Source: Burkholderiales bacterium (lineage in GTDB: Bacteria > Pseudomonadota > Gammaproteobacteria > Burkholderiales > Burkholderiaceae_C). From it: a stretch of 50,873 bases of DNA. Within the stretch, counting starts at the first letter, position 1. Each line of letters starts with the position of its first letter. The notes under the pieces were generated by a model that did no database searches, was not told the DNA's origin, and saw only the letters and a program-made list of their open reading frames with translations. The stretch covers positions 1-50,873 of the forward strand of contig JAGWLO010000022.1 of assembly GCA_028872015.1 (NCBI GenBank), given 5' to 3'. Below, one piece after another: positions 27,799 to 35,658 of this stretch. A program made the position numbers and the translations under genes.

Positions 27799-27927
27799 GC
27801 GCGCCGGGCCGCTCCCAAGCGCTCATCCCGGAGCGCGCAGCGCGAAGGGTCGTCCAGTGAGCCCGCAGGCTTTGCCGAGGGCTCGTTCCCGCTCGGCGGG
27901 ACCGGCCGCAGGCCGTAGGGTGCCCCA
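27799..27927. repeat. Intergenic repeat-like element between DUF58 and tgpA genes
   Basis: The 129-base gap looks unlike its neighbours. Near-identical segments occur at about 27845-27865 and 27917-27937: AGGGT-N3-CCAGTGA-N-CCCG. In between are self-complementary runs (CCGGAGCGCGCAGCGCG, GGCCGCAGGCC). The second copy contains the GTG start of the next gene. I read it as a REP/MITE-like insertion flanked by a direct duplication, or as an element dispersed in this genome; copies elsewhere in the window were not found. Confidence 0.45.
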
Positions 27928-29979
27928 GTGAACCCGGCCGCCGCGGGCCTGGCCGGCTGGCGCGAACGCGCCGCGCGGCTGCCGCGCGAGACCCGCGACA
28001 CCCTGTTCCACCTGGCCGTCATCGGCTGGGCCATCGCCCCGCATTTCGGGCACCTGCCGCCCTGGTGCAGCGCGCTCACGGCACTGCTGCTGCTGTGGCG
28101 TGCGCGGCTGGCCCTGGCCGGCGCCGCCCTGCCCGGTCGCTGGGTCGTCAGCGCACTGCTGCTGCTGGCCGCCGGGCTCACGCTGGCCACCGAGCGCACG
28201 CTGCTGGGCAAGGAGGCGGGCGTCACGATGCTGGTGGTGCTGATGGCGCTGAAGACGCTGGAGCTGCGCGCGCGCCGCGATGCGCTGGTGGTGTTCTTCC
28301 TCGGCTTCTTCCTCGTGCTCACGCAGTTCCTCTACTCGCAGTCGCTGGCCACCGGCCTGTGGCTGCTCGCGGCGGTGTGGGGCCTGCTGACGGCGCTGAC
28401 CCTGGCCCACATGCCGGTGGGCCGGCCGCCGCTGGCGCGCGCCGGCGCGGTGGCCGCGCGCGCGGCCCTGCTGGGCGTGCCGCTGATGGTGCTGCTGTTC
28501 GCGCTGTTCCCGCGCATCGGGCCGCTGTGGGGCCTGCCGCAGGACGCCGGCGCCAGCACCGGACTGTCGGGCACGCTGCGCATGGGCGGACTGGCCGAGG
28601 TGGCCGAGGACGATTCCATCGCGCTGCGCGTGCGCTTCTTCGGCCCCCCGCCACCGCCCGACGCGCTGTACTTCCGCGGCCCCGTGCTGTCCACCTTCGA
28701 CGGCCGGGTCTGGACCCGCCTGGTGCCCACGGTGCCCGTGGCCTCGCGGCCCCGGCTCGAGCTGGCCACGCAGGGGCCCGGGCTGCGCTACGAGATGACG
28801 CTCGAGCCCAGCCGACTGCCGCTGCTGCCGCTGCTGGAGATGACGCCCGACCGACCCGGCGCCGCGCCGCGCCTGCCCGGCTGGCTGGTGCTGCAGCGGC
28901 CCGATGGCCAGTGGCAGACCGACCGCCCCGTGGCCGAGCGGCTGCGCCTGCAGGCCACGGCCTGGCTGTCGTTCCATCAGGGCCCGCGCCAGCCGGTGCC
29001 GGGCCTGGTCGACCTGCTCGCACTGCCGGCCGGCTACAACCCGCGCACCCTGGCCTGGGCGCAGCGCCTGCATGCCCGGCCCGAGCTCGCCGAGGCCGAC
29101 CCGCGCACGCTGGCGCAAGCCGTGCTGCAGCACATCCGCGACGGCGGCTACACCTACACGCTCAGCGCCGGCACTTACGGCCGCGACGCGGTAGACGAGT
29201 TCTGGCTCGACCGCAAGCGCGGCTTCTGCGAGAACTTCGCCAGCGCCTTCGTGGTGGTGATGCGGGCGATGGGCGTGCCGGCGCGCATCGTCACCGGCTA
29301 CCAGGGCACCGACCCGCAGCCGCAGGACGGCTGGTGGATCGTGCGCCAGAGCGCCGCCCACGCCTGGGCCGAGATCTGGCAGCCCGGCGCCGGCTGGCTG
29401 CGCGTGGACCCCACCGCCGCGGTGGCCCCCGACCGGATCGAGCGCGGCACCCGGCTGCCGCTGCCGCAGGGCCTGGTGGCCGGCGCCCTCGGCCGCTTCG
29501 ACCCGGCGCTGGCCACGCGGCTGCGCAACGCCTTCGAGCGCCTGGACAACCGCTGGAACCAGTGGGTGCTGAACTACTCGCGCCAGCAGCAGTTCGACCT
29601 GCTGCGCGGGCTGGGCGTGCGTGCGCCCGACTGGCAGGACCTGGCCCACCTGCTGATCCTGAGCCTGGCGGCGACGGCGCTGGCCGGTGCCGCCTGGGCC
29701 TGGTGGGACCGCCACCGGCAGGACCCCTGGCAGCGGCTGCAGCGGCGCGTGCAGCAGCGCCTGCAGACGCTGGGCGTTCCCGTGCAGCCGCACCAGCCCC
29801 CGCGCGAGCGAGCGCAGCAGGTGCGGGCCCGGCTGGGCGAGCGCGGCGAGGCGCTGGCCGCGGCGCTGGACGCGCTGGACCGGCAGCGCTACCGCGTCGG
29901 CACCACCGACCGGGCCAGCCAGCGCGCCTGGTGGCAGGGCTTCGCCCGTGCGGCGCGGGGGCTGCGAGGGCTGCGTTGA
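27928..29979 (+). CDS. tgpA: TgpA-type transmembrane transglutaminase-like protein (DUF3488)
   Basis: 683 residues from a GTG. The N-terminal DUF3488 part has about six membrane helices (residues 40-200). A periplasmic transglutaminase domain follows with Cys434 (KRGFCENFAS), His478 (SAAHAWAEIW) and Asp494 (LRVDPT). A last helix (HLLILSLAATALAGAAWAWW) precedes a cytosolic DUF4129 tail. TgpA of Pseudomonas aeruginosa is essential or growth-important and has the same layout; here it also completes the MoxR-DUF58-TgpA operon. It likely acts on a periplasmic peptide or protein amide. Confidence 0.92.
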   Translation: MNPAAAGLAGWRERAARLPRETRDTLFHLAVIGWAIAPHFGHLPPWCSALTALLLLWRARLALAGAALPGRWVVSALLLLAAGLTLATERTLLGKEAGVTMLVVLMALKTLELRARRDALVVFFLGFFLVLTQFLYSQSLATGLWLLAAVWGLLTALTLAHMPVGRPPLARAGAVAARAALLGVPLMVLLFALFPRIGPLWGLPQDAGASTGLSGTLRMGGLAEVAEDDSIALRVRFFGPPPPPDALYFRGPVLSTFDGRVWTRLVPTVPVASRPRLELATQGPGLRYEMTLEPSRLPLLPLLEMTPDRPGAAPRLPGWLVLQRPDGQWQTDRPVAERLRLQATAWLSFHQGPRQPVPGLVDLLALPAGYNPRTLAWAQRLHARPELAEADPRTLAQAVLQHIRDGGYTYTLSAGTYGRDAVDEFWLDRKRGFCENFASAFVVVMRAMGVPARIVTGYQGTDPQPQDGWWIVRQSAAHAWAEIWQPGAGWLRVDPTAAVAPDRIERGTRLPLPQGLVAGALGRFDPALATRLRNAFERLDNRWNQWVLNYSRQQQFDLLRGLGVRAPDWQDLAHLLILSLAATALAGAAWAWWDRHRQDPWQRLQRRVQQRLQTLGVPVQPHQPPRERAQQVRARLGERGEALAAALDALDRQRYRVGTTDRASQRAWWQGFARAARGLRGLR

Positions 29980-29980
29980 C

Positions 29981-30020
29981 GGCGCCCGGGCGCCGGGCAG
30001 GCGTCGCGGCGCCCGGGCGC
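29981..30020. terminator. Two GC palindromes between convergent genes
   Basis: GGCGCCCGGGCGCC (29981-29994) is a perfect palindrome and GGCGCCCGGGCGC repeats at 30008-30020. They occupy the 45-base gap between the converging tgpA and oligopeptidase genes, so they may stop transcription from both sides, although no T-run follows. Confidence 0.4.
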
Positions 30021-30024
30021 TGGG

Positions 30025-32109
30025 CTAGCTGCGCGGGGCCAGGCCCGCCTGGTCGAGCAGGAAGGCCTTATCGCGCGCCTCCTCGGCCAGGATCTGGAAG
30101 CGCCCCGAGGCGCCGCCGTGGCCGGCTTCCATGTTGACGTGCAGCAGCACCGGCCGCGCATCGGTCTTGCGCGCGCGCAGCCGGGCCACGTACTTCGCGG
30201 GCTCGAAGTACTGCACCTGCGCATCCCACAGCCCGGTGGTGACGAGCATCGCCGGGTAGTCCTGGGCCGCGAGGTTGTCGTAGGGCGAGTACGCCAGCAT
30301 GCAGGCATAGGCCGCCGCCTCGCGCGGGTCGCCCCACTGCTCCCATTCGTTGGCGGTGAGCGGGATGCTCTCGTCGAGCATGGTCGTGACGACGTCCACG
30401 AAAGGCACCTTGGCGACGATGGCGCGGTACAGGCCGCCGGCCTGGTTGGCCACCGCCCCCATCAGCAGGCCGCCGGCCGAGCCGCCGGAGGCGAAGACGC
30501 GGGCCGCGTCGCCCCAGCCGGCCTGCACCAGCGAGCGCGTGGCGTCGACGAAGTCGTTGAAGGTGTTCTGCTTGTGCATCAGCCGGCCGGCCTCGTACCA
30601 GGCCTCGCCGAGCTCGGCGCCGCCGCGCACGTGGGCGATGGCCAGCACGAAGCCGCGGTCGAGCAGGCTCACGCGCGGCGACGAGAACTCGGGGTCGTAG
30701 GACAGGCCGTACGAGCCGTAGCCGATGACGAGCAGCGGTGCGCTGCCGTCGCGGCGCGCGCGGTCGGGCCGCCAGGCCAGCGTCACGGGGATGCGCAGGC
30801 CGTCGCGGGCCGGGGCCCAGAAGCGCTCGGTCGCGTACAGCGCCGGCTCGTAGCCCGGCACCGGCTGCACCTTGCGCAGCAGGGTGCGGCCGCTGGCCAG
30901 GTGCAGGTCGTGCGTGGCCTTGGGCCGCACCATCGAGGTGACCGTGTAGCGCAGGTGCGCCGCCCGCGCGTCGCGGTGCTCGCCCAGCTCGACCGTGTGG
31001 CCCGCGCCTGCGCCAAGCACTCGGCCGCCGCCCGGGCCGAGCAGGCGCACGCGGGTGTCGGCGTCCACGCGCTCCTGCACCGCGATGCCCCGCTCGAACA
31101 GCGCAAAGCCCTCCAGCGTGGCCTGTGCACGCGCCGGCACCACCGTGCGCCAGAGGCTGCGCACCTCGGGTGCCCCCTCGGGGGCGCTGACCAGCCTGAA
31201 ATCCAGCGCCTCTTCGTTGGTGCGGATGAACCAGCGCCGGCCCCGGTGGTCGGCGCTGTGGCGCACGCCGGGCCGCCGTGCCAGCACCACCCGCGCCGGC
31301 GCCGTGGGCGCATCGGCGGGCACGGCCCGGGTCTCGGTGGTGTCGGTGCCGTGCAGCTCGATGAGGACGTAGCGCTCCGAGGCGCTGCGCGCCAGCCCGA
31401 CGAACAGCGACTTGTCGGGCTCCTCGTAGACGAGCACGTCCTCGGCTGCCGGCGTGCCCAGGCGGTGGCGCCAGACCGGCCCGCTCTGCAGCGTCACCGG
31501 GTCCTGCCGGATGTAGAAGAGCGTGCGGCTGTCGTTGGCCCAGGCCAGGTCCTCGAGCACGCCCGGCACTTCGTCGGGCAGCATCCGGCCGCTGGCCAGG
31601 TCCTTGAAGCGCAGCGTGTGGATGCGGCGGCCGCCGGTGTCCTCGGCCCAGGCCAGCCGCCGTCCATCGGGGCTGACCGCCCAGCCGCCGACACGGTAGT
31701 AGGCCTGGCCCGCGGCCCGCGCTGGCTGGTCCAGCATCAGCTCGCGGGGCGCCTTCGCGTCGGGCCGCTCGGGGCCGCCGCGCTGGCGCAGCAGGCGCGG
31801 GTATTCGGCGCCGGCGGCGTACTCGCGCCAGACCCACCAGCCATGGTCGTAGACCGGCGGCGTGCTGTCGTCGTCCTGGATGCGCGAGCGCATCTCGGCC
31901 ACCAGCTGCGCCTGCAGCGGCGCCAGCGGCGCCAGCATCGCCTCGGTGTAGCGGTTCTCGGCCTCGAGGTGGGCCATGACCTCGGGCCGCTTGGCGCGGG
32001 GGTCGTCGTCGCGCAGCCAGTAGTACTCGTCGATGCGGTCGCCGTGGGGGCTCGTGACGACGTGCGGGCGGGCCGGGGCCAGGGGCGGCAGGGGCTGGGG
32101 CGTGAGCAT
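30025..32109 (-). CDS. ptrB: Oligopeptidase B (prolyl-oligopeptidase family S9A)
   Basis: 694 residues, full length. N-terminal beta-propeller (YYWLRDDDPRAKRPEVMAHLEAENRYTEAML) followed by the alpha/beta hydrolase domain with nucleophile Ser544 in GGSAGG, Asp in TGLWDAQVQYFEPAKYVARLR and His in NMEAGHGGASGRF. PtrB cleaves after Arg/Lys in peptides below about 30 residues. Acidic residues for basic P1 binding are expected in the EAWYEAGRLMHKQNTFNDFVD region. No signal peptide, hence cytosolic. TATCAT ends six bases before the ATG (32121-32116 on the minus strand), with no Shine-Dalgarno sequence. It stands directly between TgpA and the ATP-grasp cluster, both dealing with peptides. Confidence 0.93.
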   Translation of the reverse strand: MLTPQPLPPLAPARPHVVTSPHGDRIDEYYWLRDDDPRAKRPEVMAHLEAENRYTEAMLAPLAPLQAQLVAEMRSRIQDDDSTPPVYDHGWWVWREYAAGAEYPRLLRQRGGPERPDAKAPRELMLDQPARAAGQAYYRVGGWAVSPDGRRLAWAEDTGGRRIHTLRFKDLASGRMLPDEVPGVLEDLAWANDSRTLFYIRQDPVTLQSGPVWRHRLGTPAAEDVLVYEEPDKSLFVGLARSASERYVLIELHGTDTTETRAVPADAPTAPARVVLARRPGVRHSADHRGRRWFIRTNEEALDFRLVSAPEGAPEVRSLWRTVVPARAQATLEGFALFERGIAVQERVDADTRVRLLGPGGGRVLGAGAGHTVELGEHRDARAAHLRYTVTSMVRPKATHDLHLASGRTLLRKVQPVPGYEPALYATERFWAPARDGLRIPVTLAWRPDRARRDGSAPLLVIGYGSYGLSYDPEFSSPRVSLLDRGFVLAIAHVRGGAELGEAWYEAGRLMHKQNTFNDFVDATRSLVQAGWGDAARVFASGGSAGGLLMGAVANQAGGLYRAIVAKVPFVDVVTTMLDESIPLTANEWEQWGDPREAAAYACMLAYSPYDNLAAQDYPAMLVTTGLWDAQVQYFEPAKYVARLRARKTDARPVLLHVNMEAGHGGASGRFQILAEEARDKAFLLDQAGLAPRS

Positions 32110-32220
32110 CTAACGATGATAGAGCGCGGCCGGGCGCTGTCCTTCGCGGGCGTTCACGGCCCTTCGCGGACCCGCTGGGCCCTGCGCGCAGCCGGCCCTG
32201 GCCGCGGGCCCGGTCCGTGC

Positions 32221-33186
32221 TCAGGCCGCCATCGGCACCAGGAAGTCGCGGCTGATGCCCACGCCGAGGTCGTTCACGCGGTCCAGGAACTCGGTCAGGT
32301 AGGCATGCAGCCCCGTGGCCAGGATCTCGTCGATGCGGGCGTACTGCAGGTCGGCGCGCAGCCGGCCGGCGCGACGCAGGGTCTCGCCGCTCTGCTCGTT
32401 GGCCACCATCTGCAGGTTCGTCACCACCTCGTTCATGCAGGCGGCCAGCGAGCGCGGCATGTCGGGCCGCAGCATCAGCAGCTCGGCCACCTTCTCGGGG
32501 CGGATCACGTTGCGGTAGACCTTGCGGTAGATCTCGAAGCCCGAGACCGAACGCAGGATCGCGCTCCAGTGGTAGAAGTCCACCTCGAGCGTGTCCTTGG
32601 CGCTGCCGGGGCCGAAATAGTCGTCGCCGGCCAGGGCCTGGAACTTCACGTCGAGCAGCCGCGCCGTGTTGTCGGCCCGCTCGAGGAAGGTGCCGATGCG
32701 CAGGAAGTGCAGCGCCTCGTCCTGCAGCATCGTGCCCACGGTGACGCCGCGCGAGAGGTGCGAGCGGAACTTGACCCACTCGAAGAAGTTGCCCGGGTCG
32801 CGCTCGAAGTAGTCGCTGGCCAGCAGCCGCCTGAACTCGAGCCAGGTCTGGTTCTGCGTCTCCCAGGTCTCGGTCGTGAGCGCGCCCCGCACCGCGCGCG
32901 CGTTCTCGCGCGCCGCGCGCAGGCAGGCCACGATGCTCGAGGGGTTGGTCTCGTCGCGCACCATGAAGTCCATGACGCTGCCGGCGCCGACCTCGCGGTA
33001 CTTGCGCGAGAAGGGGCCGGTGAGCTCGCTGATCGACAGCAGGCCGCGCCAGCCCTGCTCGGCCATGTCGGCCGACTGCGGCAGCAGCGAGGTCTGGTAG
33101 TTGACGTCGAGCATGCGCGCGGTGTTCTCGGCGCGCTCCATGTAGCGCGCCATCCAGAACAGGTGGTCGGCGGTGCGTGACAGCAT
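32221..33186 (-). CDS. Alpha-E domain protein (DUF403)
   Basis: 321 residues, all-helical. Begins MLSRTADHLFWMARYMERAENTARMLDV, the signature of the alpha-E family, with repeated E-R-A-x-N-x-A-R patterns (also FLERADNTARLLDVKFQALAG). Alpha-E proteins are predicted partners of circularly permuted ATP-grasp ligases in peptide-synthesis operons (comparative genomics of Iyer, Aravind and colleagues). The gene lies 15 bases downstream of the ATP-grasp gene on the same strand. No catalytic activity has been shown for the family to my knowledge. Confidence 0.9.
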   Translation of the reverse strand: MLSRTADHLFWMARYMERAENTARMLDVNYQTSLLPQSADMAEQGWRGLLSISELTGPFSRKYREVGAGSVMDFMVRDETNPSSIVACLRAARENARAVRGALTTETWETQNQTWLEFRRLLASDYFERDPGNFFEWVKFRSHLSRGVTVGTMLQDEALHFLRIGTFLERADNTARLLDVKFQALAGDDYFGPGSAKDTLEVDFYHWSAILRSVSGFEIYRKVYRNVIRPEKVAELLMLRPDMPRSLAACMNEVVTNLQMVANEQSGETLRRAGRLRADLQYARIDEILATGLHAYLTEFLDRVNDLGVGISRDFLVPMAA

Positions 33187-33201
33187 CGGTGGCCTCCGGC
33201 C

Positions 33202-34650
33202 TCAGCCCTCGAGAACCCAGGTGTCCTTGGTGCCCCCGCCCTGCGACGAGTTGACCACCAGCGAGCCTTCCTTGAGCGCGACCCGCGTCAGGCCGCCGGG
33301 CACGGTCTGCACCGTCTTGCCCGAGAGCACGAAGGGCCGCAGGTCGATGTGGCGCGGCGCGATGCCGCTGTCGACGAAGGTCGGGCAGGTGCTCAGGCTG
33401 AGCGTGGGCTGGGCGATGTAGTTGGCCGGGTTGGCCCGGACCACGGCCTTGAAGGCCTCGATCTCGGCCTTCGTGGCCGCCGGCCCCACCAGCATGCCGT
33501 AGCCGCCGGCGCCGTGCACCTCCTTGACCACCAGCTCGGCCATGTGCTCGAGCACGTAGCGCAGGTCCTGCGGGTCGCGGCAGAGGTAGGTGGGCACGTT
33601 GTTGAGGATGGGCTTCTCGCCGAGATAGAACTCGATCATCTTCGGCACGTAGGGGTAGATGCTCTTGTCGTCGGCGATGCCCGTGCCGATGGCGTTGCAC
33701 AGCGCGATGTTGCCGGCGCGGTAGACGTCCAGCAGCCCCGCGCAGCCCAGGGTGCTGTCGGCGCGGAAGGCGCTGGGGTCGAGGAAGTCGTCGTCGACGC
33801 GGCGGTAGACCACGTCGACCCGCTTCGGGCCCTGCGTGGTGCGCATGTAGACGAAGCCCTCGCGCACCATCAGGTCCTGGCCCTCGACCAGCTCCACCCC
33901 CATCTGCTGGGCCAGGAAGGCGTGCTCGAAGTAGGCGCTGTTGTACATGCCGGGCGTGAGCACCACCACGGTGGGCTCGCTCACGCCGGCCGGCGCCACC
34001 GCGCGCAGCGTCTCCAGCAGCAGGTCGGGGTAGTGCGCCACCGGCGCGATGCGGTGCATGCTGAACAGCTCGGGGAACAGCCGCATCGTCATCTTGCGGT
34101 TCTCGAGCATGTAGCTCACGCCGCTGGGCACGCGCAGGTTGTCCTCGAGCACGTAGTAGGTGCCGCTGCCGTCGGGGTTGCCGGCGCGCACGATGTCGAT
34201 GCCCGCGATGTGCGAGTAGACGTTGCCCGGCACCGCCACGCCCATCATCTCGGGCCTGAACTGCGCGTTCTCGAGCACCTGCGCGGCCGGCACGATGCCG
34301 GCGGCCAGGATCGCCTGCTCGTGGTAGACGTCGTGCAGGAAGCGGTTGAGCGCCGTCACGCGCTGCGCCAGCCCGGCCTGCATCGCCGCCCACTCGGCCT
34401 CGGGGATCACGCGCGGGATCAGGTCGAAGGGGATCAGCCGCTCGGTGCCGCCATTGTCGGGGCCCGCGTCCTCGTCCTTCGCGCCGTAGACCGCGAAGGT
34501 GATGCCGACGCGGCGGAAGATCATCTCGGCCTCTTCGCGCCGCGCCTGCATGGCCTCGCGCGGCTGGCGCTGCAGCCAGCGCGCATAGGTGCGGTAATGC
34601 TCGCGGACCTCGGCGCCCGCCGCGTGCATCTCGTCGAAGGCCGACTTCAT
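33202..34650 (-). CDS. Circularly permuted type-2 ATP-grasp protein (DUF404/DUF407)
   Basis: 482 residues from ATG 34650, which overlaps the previous gene's stop (ATGA). Predicted carboxylate-amine ligase. Motifs: GNVYSHIAGIDIVR, YYVLEDNLRVPSGVSYMLENR (Glu169, Asp170 and Glu183 probable ATP/Mg2+ residues), VVLTPGMYNSAYFEHAFLA, RRVDDDFLDPSAFRADS, KEVHGAGGYGMLVGPAA and the C-terminal QGGGTKDTWVLEG. All key acidic residues are kept, so it should be active. Expected to add amino acids or peptides to an unknown acceptor. The open frame runs further upstream to 35430, but only from 34650 does it show family similarity. Confidence 0.9.
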   Translation of the reverse strand: MKSAFDEMHAAGAEVREHYRTYARWLQRQPREAMQARREEAEMIFRRVGITFAVYGAKDEDAGPDNGGTERLIPFDLIPRVIPEAEWAAMQAGLAQRVTALNRFLHDVYHEQAILAAGIVPAAQVLENAQFRPEMMGVAVPGNVYSHIAGIDIVRAGNPDGSGTYYVLEDNLRVPSGVSYMLENRKMTMRLFPELFSMHRIAPVAHYPDLLLETLRAVAPAGVSEPTVVVLTPGMYNSAYFEHAFLAQQMGVELVEGQDLMVREGFVYMRTTQGPKRVDVVYRRVDDDFLDPSAFRADSTLGCAGLLDVYRAGNIALCNAIGTGIADDKSIYPYVPKMIEFYLGEKPILNNVPTYLCRDPQDLRYVLEHMAELVVKEVHGAGGYGMLVGPAATKAEIEAFKAVVRANPANYIAQPTLSLSTCPTFVDSGIAPRHIDLRPFVLSGKTVQTVPGGLTRVALKEGSLVVNSSQGGGTKDTWVLEG

Positions 34651-35642
34651 GGGTTCGCGATCTCCGGTTGGCCACCCTCTAGCAACTCGCGTTCCGGGGC
34701 CGCCGGGCCCAGGCGCCGCGTGCTCACGGCCACGCGCAGGGTGTGCGCGCCGCCGCCGCGGATCACGCCGCGCAGCGGGGTGACGTCGCCGAAGTCGCGC
34801 CCCACGGCCAGCCGCAGGTGGGCGCTGCCGGGCACGAGGTCGTTGGTGGGGTCGAGGTCGAGCCAGCCGGCGCCGGGGCCCTCGTGCGGCACCCCGGGCG
34901 TGCCCGGACACCAGACCTGCACCCAGGCGTGCGAAGCGTCGGCCCCCTGCAGCGCCGGGCCGCCGTCGGCAGGCCGGGTCAGCAGGTAGCCGCTGACGTA
35001 GCGCACCGGCAGGCCCAGCATGCGCATCGCGCCGGCCATCAGGTGGGCGAAGTCCTGGCACACGCCCACCCGCGTGGCCCAGACCTCGGCCAGCGGGGTG
35101 TCCACCGCGGTGGCCTGGCTCTGGTAGCGGAAGTCGGCGTGCACGCGGTGCATCAGCTCGATCGCCGCCGCGGCCACCGGCCGCCCGGGCGTGAACGACG
35201 GGGTGGCGTAGTCGCGCAGCTCGCGCAGGCGCGGCACGTAGGGCGAGGGCTGGGCGAATTCGGTGGCGGGCTCGAACGGGCCGCGGGCCACGTAGCGCAG
35301 CCGGGCGGCCAGCGGCTCCCAGGCCGGGGCGGCCTCGGGCTGCAGCGCGGCGTAGCGCTCGACCACGGTGCAGCGGCTGCGCGCGCGCACGCGCAGGGCG
35401 CGGTGCGGCTGCGACAGGCTGAAGTGGCACTCCGCGTTGCCCAGGGCATCGACGCCGTCGCGGCTGTGGCCGGGCGGCGGATCGATCTCGAGGGCGAAGG
35501 CCTGCAGCCGCTGGTGCGCATCGTCCAGGGGCCGCAGGTGGGCCAGGTGGTGCGCCAGCGACACCGGCGCGGCATAGGCGTAGCGCGTCTCGTGCACCAC
35601 CTCGAGCTCGCTCGTCGCCGGGGGGCCGGGCTGGTGTCGCAT
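34647..35642 (-). CDS. Transglutaminase-family protein with bacterial beta-sandwich N-terminus
   Basis: 331 residues. An N-terminal 'bacterial transglutaminase-like' domain (VVHETRYAYAAPVSLAHHLAHLRP, about 1-120) is followed by a transglutaminase-like protease domain: Cys195 (VGVCQDFAH), His238 (ASHAWVQVW) and Asp264 (LDLDPTND), the complete triad. Cytosolic by appearance. Coupled by overlap to the ATP-grasp gene. In these predicted systems the transglutaminase-like enzyme is thought to hydrolyse or transfer the amide made by the ligase. The gene lies 16 bases after the fusion-protein gene. Confidence 0.9.
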   Translation of the reverse strand: MRHQPGPPATSELEVVHETRYAYAAPVSLAHHLAHLRPLDDAHQRLQAFALEIDPPPGHSRDGVDALGNAECHFSLSQPHRALRVRARSRCTVVERYAALQPEAAPAWEPLAARLRYVARGPFEPATEFAQPSPYVPRLRELRDYATPSFTPGRPVAAAAIELMHRVHADFRYQSQATAVDTPLAEVWATRVGVCQDFAHLMAGAMRMLGLPVRYVSGYLLTRPADGGPALQGADASHAWVQVWCPGTPGVPHEGPGAGWLDLDPTNDLVPGSAHLRLAVGRDFGDVTPLRGVIRGGGAHTLRVAVSTRRLGPAAPERELLEGGQPEIANP

Positions 35643-35658
35643 GGTCGGGCCGCGCCGC

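Noticed and set aside
30118-33180. Open frame of about 1020 codons on the plus strand opposite ptrB and the alpha-E gene
   Set aside because: Same antisense artefact; the minus-strand genes carry catalytic and family motifs.
30068-34675. Minus-strand open frame of about 1535 codons spanning ptrB and the next two genes
   Set aside because: Out of frame with the true genes and crosses their boundaries; composition is Arg/Ala/Gly without domains.
33202-35430. 742-residue version of the ATP-grasp gene
   Set aside because: The first 260 residues are the out-of-frame reading of the transglutaminase gene; the ATG at 34650 gives an ATGA overlap and the family N-terminus.
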